A DNA stretch of 64,000 nucleotides from Candidatus Rubrivivax defluviihabitans (GTDB lineage Bacteria > Pseudomonadota > Gammaproteobacteria > Burkholderiales > Burkholderiaceae_C): positions 1-64,000 of the forward strand of contig JADJMW010000005.1 in the NCBI GenBank assembly GCA_016709385.1, given 5' to 3'. The notes beneath the pieces are model-generated. The model worked only from the letters and a program-made list of their open reading frames with translations, was not told the DNA's origin and did no database searches. Shown here piece by piece: positions 54,285 through 62,084 of this stretch. A program made the translations under genes and the position numbers. Position 1 is the stretch's first letter, and each line of letters opens with the position of its first letter.

Positions 54285-54593
54285 GTGTACGTGATCGACA
54301 CCCGACACTACCTCGACGACAAAGGCGACATCGGGCCCGCGAAGGGTCCCGCCCGAAAGCTGGCTGACTTCATCACCTCGGTGGTCGCCCATGCGTCCGA
54401 CTTCGACCGTCCTGAAAGCACGCCCGGACCCGTCTGCTTCAAGTGCCGCAAGCGCGACAACCGTCGAGTGGACACCGGCATGACTGACGACGACCCGGTT
54501 GTCTGGCACTGCCCTGCTTGCGGCACCGAGGGACGTATCTCGAATTGGCAGGGGACGTTCTGGGACCTCAGCCACGGCACGCCATCCGACTGA
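54285..54593 (+). CDS. Small zinc-ribbon hypothetical protein
   Basis: 102 residues from GTG 54285. Two CxxC pairs (CFKC near 51, CPAC near 76) form a probable zinc ribbon. The start YVIDTRHYLDDKGDIGPAKGPARKLADFI resembles a small conserved family without assigned function. Last gene before the first hairpin repeat. Confidence 0.65.
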   Translation: MYVIDTRHYLDDKGDIGPAKGPARKLADFITSVVAHASDFDRPESTPGPVCFKCRKRDNRRVDTGMTDDDPVVWHCPACGTEGRISNWQGTFWDLSHGTPSD

Positions 54594-54642
54594 CTTTCGC
54601 CACCGTGCCGATGCCACCCAAGCCGGCCGAAGATCGAAAGCG

Positions 54643-54704
54643 CTTATCCACGGCCGCGCGATCGGCGCCACTCACGCAAGACTCGCGCGGCGGTGGGTAA
54701 GCCG
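54643..54704. repeat. 62-base hairpin repeat, left copy
   Basis: Identical at 61 of 62 positions to 60052-60113. Each copy is itself an imperfect inverted repeat: 19-base arms (CTTATCCACGGCCGCGCGA and the complement of TCGCGCGGCGGTGGGTAAG, 17 of 19 paired) around a 24-base loop. It brackets the MerR/VIT-vWA/ADP-ribosylglycohydrolase cassette with its partner copy. Confidence 0.8.
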
Positions 54705-54755
54705 CCCGAATTGGCATCTAGCGCCGGGCGCTGACTCATCGGTTTTTCGTGACAG

Positions 54756-54784
54756 TTGACAAAGACAGTTGTACTGTCTAGTAT
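54756..54784 (+). promoter_or_regulatory. Promoter with MerR-type dyad in the spacer
   Basis: -35 TTGACA (54756-54761), 17-base spacer, -10 TAGTAT (54779-54784). The spacer holds the palindrome AGACAGT-TGT-ACTGTCT (54763-54779), where MerR-family regulators bind. Transcription should start near 54791-54792, which is the ATG at 54792, so the mRNA would be leaderless. Confidence 0.65.
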
Positions 54785-54791
54785 GACTGCC

Positions 54792-55211
54792 ATGGACGAA
54801 CCAAAGGCCTTCACGCTCGATGACATCTCTGCCCTTGCAGAGCTGCCACGTCGCACGGTCAGGTACTACATCCAGTCCGGACTGATCGATCGCCCACAGG
54901 GCGTCGGCAAGGGCGCGTACTACACACAGAGCCACGTCGAGCAGCTTCTGCTGGTGCGAAAGTGGCAGCTGGCCGGACTGTCTCTGGAGCGAATCGGAGA
55001 ACTTCTGAAGCAGCAGGCGGCCGGCCCCCTGCCGCCAACCCCCCGGCGCGCCGGAACCGTCGAGGTCTGGAGCCATCTGGTCATTTCGGACGGCGTCGAG
55101 CTCAACCTGGAGCCAAGCCGCGCCGGCCTCAGCCCGGAGCAGATTCGAGCCTTCTTCCGTGCTGTGACACAGGCGTACGAGCAGATCCACCAAAACGAGG
55201 AAAGAAAATGA
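54792..55211 (+). CDS. MerR-family transcriptional regulator
   Basis: 139 residues from ATG 54792; an ATG at 54783 overlaps the -10 box and is less likely. The N-terminal MerR HTH reads FTLDDISALAELPRRTVRYYIQSGLIDRPQG, then YYTQSHVEQLLLVRKWQLAGLSLERIGELL. The C-terminal half is short, without the cysteines of metal sensors (VEVWSHLVISDGVELNLEPSRAGLSPEQIRAFF), so it does not look like a metal or redox sensor. It overlaps the VIT-vWA gene by 4 bases, so it probably controls the cassette through the dyad upstream. Confidence 0.88.
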   Translation: MDEPKAFTLDDISALAELPRRTVRYYIQSGLIDRPQGVGKGAYYTQSHVEQLLLVRKWQLAGLSLERIGELLKQQAAGPLPPTPRRAGTVEVWSHLVISDGVELNLEPSRAGLSPEQIRAFFRAVTQAYEQIHQNEERK

Positions 55212-57568
55212 ACAAGCTGGCATCCGCCTTGACTGGCACGGAAGGCGAGCGCGTCGCCCTTTGCGACGTCTCTGTCTCTGCCCTCCTCCAGGACCTGCTC
55301 GCGGAGGTCACTGTGTCGCAGACCTACCGCAACGACGAGCGCGTCAACATCGAGGCGGTCTACACATTCCCGCTTCCGCTGGATGCCGTCCTGCTCGATC
55401 TGGAGGTCGAAATCGGCGGGAGGCAACTCAAGGGGGTGGTCGTCGAGAAGAAGGCCGCAGAGGAGAAGTACGAGGACGCGGTCGCAGCGGGAGATGCGGC
55501 CGTGATGCTCGAAACGATCGAGCCTGGCCTGTACACGATGAACGTCGGCAATCTGCTGCCTCTGGAGACGGCGAAGATCACGTTCAGCTACGCGATCCTC
55601 TACCGCTGGGCAGGTGACCGCTTGCGGTTCTTTCTTCCGACGACGATCGCGCCGCGCTTCGGCGAATCGCATCATCTGCCGCACCAGGTCCCGGAAGCCT
55701 CCCTCACGGTGGAGAACCAGTTCTCCCTGCGCATTGAGATTCACGGGAGTCTGCGGAACGCCCAGTTCATCTGCCCATCGCATGCCATCGAGCTCGAGAA
55801 GGCGCCTGAGAAGGTCGTTCTGTCACTGCTGCAACCCAAGGCGGTCATGGACCGCGACTTCATCTTGAACGTGAAGGCGCCTCAGGCCACGCGCAGCTTC
55901 GCCCTGTGCGGCCAGGACGGCGACGGACTGGCGGCCGTGGCGAGCTTTCAGCCGTTCTTCCCAGGATTGCAGCAGCCGCGGCCATTGAACCTCGCCATCG
56001 TCATCGATTGCTCTGGCTCCATGCAGGGCGACTCGATGGAACAGGCAAAGCAGGCGCTCGATGGAATTCTCGACGGATTGCAGCCGCACGATCGCATCAC
56101 GCTAATTGCGTTCGGCAACTCGACCAGTGCGCTCTCAGATCGGCCGCTTGCGTGCAACAAGACCAACCTCACGAAGGCCAAGCGGTTTGCCAAGGCGCTC
56201 GATGCGAACATGGGCGGCACGGAGATCGGCAAGGCCCTGCGAGAGGCCTACTCGATCGTTGGCGAGGCGGAATCTGCCGACATCTTTCTGGTGACCGATG
56301 GCGAAGTCTCAGAGTGGGTATCCGTGGTTGATGAAGCAAAAGAGTCCCGAAACCGGATCTTCACGGTCGGCGTCGGCAGCGCTGTCTCGGAGGCTTTCGT
56401 TCGCCAGCTCGCGGCCGACACTGGCGGCGAGTGCGAACTCGTCTCCCCCCGCGAAGGCATGGCGGACCGCATCGTCCGACACTTCGAACGCATGAGGGCT
56501 CCACGCGCCAAGAGTGTCGTCGTGCGGTGGCCCGAGGGTGCCAAGCACATCCACCCTTCCCGGATCGGCGCGGTCTTCGAGGGAGACACGGTGGTCGCCT
56601 GCGCGCGCTTCGATCAACCGCTGCAACATGGCAGCGCGATCCTCGAAGTCGAGACGGACAAGGGCGAAGTTGTGCGACAGGAGCTGAAGTTTCCGAAGGC
56701 AATACCAGCGTCCTCACCCGGCGGCATATCCATGGTGGCCCGAGTGACAGCTGCAGCTGGACTGAAGGAACTGGATGATGTCGCTGGCCTGGACACCGCG
56801 CTCCGCTACCAACTCGTAAGCCGGTGGACCAACTGGCTTGTAATTGCGCCGAGGACCGAGGAAGACAAGGTCCAGGACATCCCGGCCTTGCGGAAGGTGC
56901 CGCAGACTTTGGCTGCCGGTTGGGGCGGTGTCGGCAGCGTCGCCGCGTGCCTCAGCATGGATGCGTTTGCAGCCCCGACAGCCATGTACTCCCGCAGTGT
57001 CGACTTCGCAGCGATAGCAGATCTTGACCTCACCGAGGTTGAGTCCCCAACTCGCGTCCCGCCTCTTGATCTGCCGGAAACCTATCGTCGACTGCTCACG
57101 CTCGTCGATGAGCATCCCTCGCGGCTCGACGTTGCCGGCGCTCTCGATCTACTCATGGAGTCCGGCCTTGCGGCTGAGTTCGATGACATCTTCCGACACG
57201 CGACCGATTTGGACCTCAGCATCGAGGTCATCGCCGCAATCGTCCTTGCCCGACGTCTGGGTGGCCCCCTCGGCGAGTTCTTGTCCGGCGACGCCCAGGT
57301 TGCGTTGGCAGCGCTGCAGGAACGCGCCAAAGAGGCGACGGGCGCGCTCAGGGAGATCGGGCGCCACGGCATCGCTCTCGCACGCATGACCCAGGAGCCG
57401 GTTGCGCGCGAGTTGCTGCGGCATCGTGCCGACGATGACGCACTGGCGCGATTTGCACGGATTCGAGAACTGCTCGATCACCTTGAGGATGCGATCCTCC
57501 GGTCTGCTGACCGAATGCAAGTCTTCCGAGTGGATCACGCTCGTCTTCGGGGCGGAGCTATCGCGTAG
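55208..57568 (+). CDS. VIT and von Willebrand factor A domain protein
   Basis: 786 residues from ATG 55208. An N-terminal VIT domain (about 15-135: LAEVTVSQTYRNDERVNIEAVYTFPLPLDAVL, KKAAEEKYEDAV) is followed by a vWA domain with a complete MIDAS motif, DCSGSM at 267-272, and DIFLVTDGEVSEWVSV. The C-terminal region (about 490-786) is helical and unrecognised. There is no signal peptide, so it should be cytoplasmic, unlike secreted inter-alpha-trypsin-like proteins. vWA proteins often scaffold ATPases or toxins. Its last 230 bases are partly duplicated at 59905-60050. Confidence 0.88.
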   Translation: MNKLASALTGTEGERVALCDVSVSALLQDLLAEVTVSQTYRNDERVNIEAVYTFPLPLDAVLLDLEVEIGGRQLKGVVVEKKAAEEKYEDAVAAGDAAVMLETIEPGLYTMNVGNLLPLETAKITFSYAILYRWAGDRLRFFLPTTIAPRFGESHHLPHQVPEASLTVENQFSLRIEIHGSLRNAQFICPSHAIELEKAPEKVVLSLLQPKAVMDRDFILNVKAPQATRSFALCGQDGDGLAAVASFQPFFPGLQQPRPLNLAIVIDCSGSMQGDSMEQAKQALDGILDGLQPHDRITLIAFGNSTSALSDRPLACNKTNLTKAKRFAKALDANMGGTEIGKALREAYSIVGEAESADIFLVTDGEVSEWVSVVDEAKESRNRIFTVGVGSAVSEAFVRQLAADTGGECELVSPREGMADRIVRHFERMRAPRAKSVVVRWPEGAKHIHPSRIGAVFEGDTVVACARFDQPLQHGSAILEVETDKGEVVRQELKFPKAIPASSPGGISMVARVTAAAGLKELDDVAGLDTALRYQLVSRWTNWLVIAPRTEEDKVQDIPALRKVPQTLAAGWGGVGSVAACLSMDAFAAPTAMYSRSVDFAAIADLDLTEVESPTRVPPLDLPETYRRLLTLVDEHPSRLDVAGALDLLMESGLAAEFDDIFRHATDLDLSIEVIAAIVLARRLGGPLGEFLSGDAQVALAALQERAKEATGALREIGRHGIALARMTQEPVARELLRHRADDDALARFARIRELLDHLEDAILRSADRMQVFRVDHARLRGGAIA

Positions 57569-57620
57569 CAGCCAGGACGGCCGGACTTATCCACGTCTGC
57601 GACAAACGCAAAGGGGAATC

Positions 57621-58850
57621 ATGGGATCCGATCACCCGGAAGACTCGAATGCCGATGCCGGACGCCCTCCGGAACAGGTGACTGACACGTCCTGGGCGCA
57701 TGCGCGGGCGCTGGCCGACTCTGGTCGGCTGAAGGTTCAGTGGGACCGCCTTTTGGAATCACGGCCGCCGCCACTGCCGTCTGCCATCAACCTGGCCGAC
57801 AAGATCGAGGGCATGCTTCTCGGGCTTGCTGTCGGTGACGCACTGGGCAATACCTCTGAGTCCATCAATCCGGCGGAACGGAAGCTTCGTGTTCCCTCGG
57901 GATGGATATCGAACTACTCGCCGAATCGCTATGCCGACTACCGAAGCGTGGGGCTGGCGTCCGACGATACGCAGATGGCATTCTGGACAATCGAGCAGAT
58001 GCTGGCCGACGGTGAGCTAGACCCAGCGCGCTTGGGAGAGATCTTCTGTCGACGGCAGATCTACGGTATCGGGCAGAGCGTCAGGCAGTTTCAGAGGAAC
58101 TGGGAATCTGGCCGGCCCTGGTTCGAGTGCGGCGTGGCGTCTGCAGGCAATGGCGCACTGATGCGCATCGCTCCGATCCTCCTGCCCCATCTGCGTTCGC
58201 CCAGCCACAACCTGTGGGCCGACACCCTGGTCGCGGCTCACCTGACCCACGACGATCTATTGTCAAACGCCAGTTGCTTGGCGCTGGTGCAATTGTTGTG
58301 GCAGTTGCTGGGCCTGGAGGCATCGCCCGACAAGCGCTGGTGGATCGACACCTGGCTGGCCACCAGCGAACCGCTGACGGCCGGCCGGCCAGATGGCATC
58401 TTCAGGGCCCGTGCCCATCACCCGCCGAAGTTCAGCGGCACCATGGCAGACATGGTGGCGCAACACGTTAGACCTGCCCTGGATCGAGATCTGGACGTGG
58501 CAGAGGCTGGTGACATCTGGCACTCGGGCGCCTACCTGCTGGAGACAGTGCCGACGGTGCTGTATGTGCTGTCGCGGCATGGTCATGATCCCAAAGAGGC
58601 AATCCTGCAGGCAGTAAACAACACCCGGGACAACGACACCTGCGCCGCCATCGTCGGCGCGGCCGTAGGCGCCTTGCACGGCGCATCAGCACTGCCAGCG
58701 GAATGGATCGACGGGTTGTTGGGCCGCACCACCGTCGATGACGATGGCCAGGTCTTTCGGCTGCTGGCGCAGGCCGGTGACCGGTACGGCTACGGTGTGT
58801 CGCTGCGGGTGCGGCAGCGGGCCGCAGCGTCGCGGCAAAAGGAGACTTGA
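57621..58850 (+). CDS. ADP-ribosylglycohydrolase (DraG/ARH family)
   Basis: 409 residues from ATG 57621 (AAGGGGA upstream). Family motifs are KIEGMLLGLAVGDALGNTSE near 55-75, SDDTQMAFW near 113 (metal-binding Asp-Asp-Thr), ASAGNGALMRIAPIL, and DNDTCAAIVGAAVGALHG near 337 (second metal pair). All expected magnesium ligands are present. It should remove ADP-ribose from proteins, nucleic acids or small molecules. It is coupled to the next gene (TGATG), which suggests both act on the same ADP-ribose chemistry. Confidence 0.9.
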   Translation: MGSDHPEDSNADAGRPPEQVTDTSWAHARALADSGRLKVQWDRLLESRPPPLPSAINLADKIEGMLLGLAVGDALGNTSESINPAERKLRVPSGWISNYSPNRYADYRSVGLASDDTQMAFWTIEQMLADGELDPARLGEIFCRRQIYGIGQSVRQFQRNWESGRPWFECGVASAGNGALMRIAPILLPHLRSPSHNLWADTLVAAHLTHDDLLSNASCLALVQLLWQLLGLEASPDKRWWIDTWLATSEPLTAGRPDGIFRARAHHPPKFSGTMADMVAQHVRPALDRDLDVAEAGDIWHSGAYLLETVPTVLYVLSRHGHDPKEAILQAVNNTRDNDTCAAIVGAAVGALHGASALPAEWIDGLLGRTTVDDDGQVFRLLAQAGDRYGYGVSLRVRQRAAASRQKET

Positions 58851-59869
58851 TGGACTGGTTCGAACGCATCACAGGTTTCCCCGAAGACGACTACGCCAGC
58901 ACCAAGGCAAGGTTGGAGGTTGACGGTCAGTTCCTCATTTCCAAGGTCAACGGCAACCGTCACCGCGTCGGCCAGTTGGAGGTCGTGACGCTGCAGAACC
59001 TGCGTGCGCGTCGGGCGCGTTCAAAGACGAAAGGGTGCAACACGTCGGTGCACTGCCTGGCTGGCGATGCCCGCGAGCTGCATGCAAGGCCGGAGTTCGC
59101 CGGAGCAACCTTTCAGGTGGCCTCGCAGTTCAACCTGCTGGAGATGGTGGGGCCGAGCATCACCCCGGAAGACGGCGTCACACGTTACATCGGCGACCGA
59201 ACGCAGGGCCCGGCCTGCGCGATCGCTGCCGGGGCGGGCACGATTTACCGCAATTACTTCGCGCCAGTGGGCGGTGGTCTGGGCCAGACCAGGCACCGCC
59301 AGATCGACGCGCTGGCGCCTTTGGGCGAGGCGCTCGCCACACGTCTGGGCCGGCCTATGCAATCGCTGTGGACCATGCGCAACGGCTATGCGCTGTGCAC
59401 GGTGGACGGTCTCTCGGCGATCTGCCGCCACCTGCAACGGGCCGACGAACAGGAGCTGGATCACCTGCGCGGGATGCTGGCGGTCGGCTTGCACCGCGAT
59501 GTGGCGGTGACCGATGTTTGCGGCGCCGAACCACCCGTGGTGACACAGGTCTACTGCTCGGCGCTGCCGATTGCCTACAGCGGCATCGAGCCTTCTGCCT
59601 GGGAGCCATTTGCCCGGCTCGTGCTGGAGTCAGCCTACGAAGCCACACTGCTCGCGGCTGCGGAGCAGACCCAACGAGGTGTCACGCCGACGGTGCTGCT
59701 GACACGGCTGGGCGGCGGGGCATTCGGCAACCCTGACGACTGGATCGACGATGCGATCAGCAGAGGATTGGCAGGGGTGGTGTCCGACGGCTTGGACGTT
59801 AGGCTGGTCAGCTACGGCACGATCCATTCGGGTATGCAGAGGATTCAGGCCTCATGGGGGAATCGCTAG
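58850..59869 (+). CDS. Conserved protein of unrecognised family next to the ADP-ribosylglycohydrolase
   Basis: 339 residues from ATG 58850 (AAGGAG upstream). The central block looks strongly conserved: CNTSVHCLAGDARELH, ATFQVASQFNLLEMVGPSITPEDGVTRY, DRTQGPACAIAAGAGTIYRNYFAPV. C-terminal VFLTRLGGGAF-type sequence (TVLLTRLGGGAFGNPDDWI, then ISRGLAGVVSDGLDVRLVSYG) is reminiscent of the last strands of macro-domain folds, which bind ADP-ribose; this is a tentative reading. The cassette would then hold an ADP-ribose hydrolase and an ADP-ribose binding or processing partner. Confidence 0.7.
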   Translation: MDWFERITGFPEDDYASTKARLEVDGQFLISKVNGNRHRVGQLEVVTLQNLRARRARSKTKGCNTSVHCLAGDARELHARPEFAGATFQVASQFNLLEMVGPSITPEDGVTRYIGDRTQGPACAIAAGAGTIYRNYFAPVGGGLGQTRHRQIDALAPLGEALATRLGRPMQSLWTMRNGYALCTVDGLSAICRHLQRADEQELDHLRGMLAVGLHRDVAVTDVCGAEPPVVTQVYCSALPIAYSGIEPSAWEPFARLVLESAYEATLLAAAEQTQRGVTPTVLLTRLGGGAFGNPDDWIDDAISRGLAGVVSDGLDVRLVSYGTIHSGMQRIQASWGNR

Positions 59870-59904
59870 CAATTGCCAAGGTCGAAGGGCGTGTTCAAGG
59901 AGAT

Positions 59905-60050
59905 GGAGCGCCACCGCATCGCTCTCGCGTACTAGACCCAGGAGCCGGTTACACGCGAGTAGTTGCGGCATCGTGCCGACAAAGACGCACTGGCGCGATT
60001 CACACGGGTTCTTGAGGAGGGAGCGATCGCGAAGCAGCCAGGACGGAGAG
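59905..60050 (+). repeat. Degenerate duplicate of the 3' end of the VIT-vWA gene
   Basis: Bases 59905-60014 match 57360-57470 (CATCGCTCTCGC, ACCCAGGAGCCGGTT, TTGCGGCATCGTGCCGAC, GACGCACTGGCGCGATT), and 60018-60050 match the vWA stop region at 57553-57581 (ATCGCG..GCAGCCAGGACGG). About 80 bases present between these blocks in the intact gene are missing. In-frame stops make it non-coding. Confidence 0.75.
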
Positions 60051-60051
60051 A

Positions 60052-60113
60052 CTTATCCACGGCCGCGCGATCGGCGCCTCTCACGCAAGACTCGCGCGGC
60101 GGTGGGTAAGCCG
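60052..60113. repeat. 62-base hairpin repeat, right copy
   Basis: Partner of 54643-54704, differing by one base in the loop (GGCGCC-T-CTCACG versus GGCGCC-A-CTCACG). It sits directly after the vWA-tail duplicate. The intact vWA gene is followed at 57582 by only the first 10 bases of this repeat. Confidence 0.8.
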
Positions 60114-60138
60114 TCTGGCCCGCCGCTGCGGTACCGGC

Positions 60139-60156
60139 TGTCAGCCGTGCTGACAG
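60139..60156. repeat. Palindrome TGTCAGC-N3-GCTGACA, left of integrase
   Basis: Inverted repeat with 7-base arms and spacer CGT, followed by G. A second copy with spacer ACT lies at 61962-61979, and the two bracket the integrase segment. Possible recombination core or regulator site. Confidence 0.55.
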
Positions 60157-61005
60157 ACTTGAGGCAAACGACCTGCCCATTGGGAAGCCGGAAACGGTCA
60201 CAACAGTGACTGCTGTTGCAGCCCGCATGATGTTGGCGCAGCATCGGCCCGTTTGATTTCTCGCTGGCTGAGTCAGCCCGATTGATGCCCGTCACCGCAT
60301 CGCCCATGCCCGCTCACGCGGGCGCAATCGCCGGCCTCATCTCCTGAAACCCGGCAGCCGAAAGGCGTGGAGATACGCGTCAGGCTTCGGGCACGACAGG
60401 CGCCCGCCCTGCCCCAACCGGCATCCCTGCCGCGCCCGTCGGCCTGCTGCGCTGCCGACACCAGTCGGCCAGACCGAAGCGGCGACAGCCGATGTCCAGC
60501 TGCTGCAACCTCGCCAGCGCCCTGCTGCTGATACCCGCTGCGCCAACCGCGTCGTCACTACGCGGCGCCAGCCAGTAGTGACGACGCGCACGCTGCCCCA
60601 GCGCCCCAGGGCTGATGCCGGGCAGCCGCAAGTGACGGCACCACGTGATGGGCTCACCGCGCGTCAGAACGGCAGACCGTGCAACGCGATCTGCCCCGCC
60701 CGCTCCCCGCGGGCCATGTTAGCCACGGCGCCACCCGGCGCACCCAGAGCCTTGGGGAATGGCTCAACCCGATGGAGCGACTTGCAGCAGCAAGCGCCAT
60801 CGAAACCAATGCCGCGTGCCGCGGCGGCCAGCAGCAAGACCTCGGCACAAAACGGGAGTGGTGTCCCGTGTCCCTCGTAGTTCCCGCAGCGCTCAGGCGT
60901 TCGGGACGGACAGAAACACTTACCTGACCTGAACACACCAGCGACAACGAGCGGATACCCCGGGGCAACCGACAGACCAGAGGATGACAAACCGAGAGAC
61001 AGCGA
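60157..61005. other. Integrase upstream region without a confident gene
   Basis: About 850 bases. It contains a small inverted repeat CAACAG...CTGTTG at 60201-60218. A minus-strand open stretch at 60631-60380 (LPGISPGALGQRARRHYWLAPR, then SSRALARLQQLDIGCRRFGLADW) looks protein-like but has only a TTG start and no ribosome binding site, so it could be a gene remnant. A stretch near 60690-60960 is open on the minus strand through the integrase gene, but its composition is that of a shadow frame. Confidence 0.4.
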
Positions 61006-61872
61006 ATGCGGGATCTGAACTACGAGCTGAAGCAGCTGTGCCGGCGCAACCGCGACGGCAGCTATGCGACCCAACGCGATCGCGAGCGCGTGCTCGACCT
61101 GGTGGCGGGCCAGCTTCAAGAACTCGGCTACCGGCACATGGCTGCAGCAAGCCTCAAGCCCAAGCACGTCGAGGGGCTGGTCGAGCGATGGCAGGCCGAG
61201 GGCCTGGCGGTCGGCACCATCAAGAACCGGATGGCCGAACTGCGCTGGTGGGCCGAGAAGATCGGCAAACAGAACGTCATCGCGCGCGACAACGACCACT
61301 ATGGCATCGGCAACCGGCAGTACGTCACCAACGTCAGCAAGGCGCGCGAGCTGTCCGGCACCGAGCTCGGCCGCATTACCGACCCGTACACCGCGATGTC
61401 CTTGCGGCTGCAGGCCGCATTCGGTCTGCGGCGCGGAGAGTCGATCAAGATCCGGCCGGAGTGGGCCGATCGGGGCGAGAAGCTCGCGCTGAAGGACACC
61501 TGGACCAAGGGCGGCCGCGCCCGAGAGATCCCGATCCGCAACGACGAGCAGCGCTTGGTGCTTGATGAAGCCAAGGCACTGGCAGGCAGGGGCAGCCTCA
61601 TTCCTGCAGACCGAAGCTACGTCGAGCAACTGCGGCGCTTCGAACACCAGTGCGCAGCGGCAGGCGTGCACCGCATCCACGGGCATCGACACCAGTACGC
61701 GCAGGTCCGCTACCGGGAACTCACCGGATGGGCGGCACCGGCAGCCGGTGGTCCGAGGTCCAAGGATCTGACACCCGAACAGCGCGAGCTGGACCGGGAG
61801 GCTCGGCTCACGATCAGCGCAGAGCTGGGGCATGAGAGGGAGCAGATCACGGCGGTGTATCTCGGCCGGTAG
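61006..61872 (+). CDS. Tyrosine recombinase / integrase
   Basis: 288 residues. The N-terminal SAM-like core-binding domain reads LKQLCRRNRDGSYATQRDRERVL, then KPKHVEGLVERWQAEGLAVGTIKNRMAELRWW. The catalytic domain has FGLRRGESIKIRP (first Arg near 142), WTKGGRAREIPI (Lys), HGHRHQYAQ (His-x-x-Arg region near 225) and ELGHEREQITAVYLGR (His, Tyr nucleophile at 285). The group is common on ICEs and plasmids of beta- and gammaproteobacteria. No excisionase gene is adjacent. The element's att sites are not identifiable from this window alone. Confidence 0.9.
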   Translation: MRDLNYELKQLCRRNRDGSYATQRDRERVLDLVAGQLQELGYRHMAAASLKPKHVEGLVERWQAEGLAVGTIKNRMAELRWWAEKIGKQNVIARDNDHYGIGNRQYVTNVSKARELSGTELGRITDPYTAMSLRLQAAFGLRRGESIKIRPEWADRGEKLALKDTWTKGGRAREIPIRNDEQRLVLDEAKALAGRGSLIPADRSYVEQLRRFEHQCAAAGVHRIHGHRHQYAQVRYRELTGWAAPAAGGPRSKDLTPEQRELDREARLTISAELGHEREQITAVYLGR

Positions 61873-61961
61873 ATGTCGATCTGGATCACCCTGAGCCCAG
61901 GTTCCAACCTTCCACACCGGCCACGATGCCTCCCATCAAATCGCCGCTGGCACCTCCAACG

Positions 61962-61979
61962 TGTCAGCACTGCTGACAG
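61962..61979. repeat. Palindrome TGTCAGC-N3-GCTGACA, right of integrase
   Basis: Second copy of the palindrome at 60139 (16 of 18 bases identical, spacer ACT). It lies 90 bases after the integrase stop and just before the terminator of the DUF932 unit. Confidence 0.55.
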
Positions 61980-61981
61980 TC

Positions 61982-62018
61982 AAAAAAATGCCCGGGCAAC
62001 CGTGAGGTTGCGCCGGGC
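61982..62018 (-). terminator. Rho-independent terminator of the DUF932 gene
   Basis: On the minus strand a GC-rich stem (CCCGG...CAACC / GGTTG...CCGGG, loop TCAC) is followed by seven T residues. It lies 67 bases after the DUF932 stop and faces the integrase gene. Confidence 0.75.
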
Positions 62019-62084
62019 GAGGGGGAGGAAATCGATCGAGGGCAGGAGCCGGGCAACACCGTCTTGGACGGTGCTCCCGGCGCT

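Noticed and set aside
60380..60631. Minus-strand small ORF upstream of the integrase
   Set aside because: Protein-like in parts but only a TTG start, no ribosome binding site and no recognised family; kept only as a note in the intergenic entry.
60664..61917. Minus-strand 417-residue open frame over the integrase
   Set aside because: Opposite strand of a clear tyrosine recombinase with all catalytic residues; no recognisable domain and shadow-type composition.
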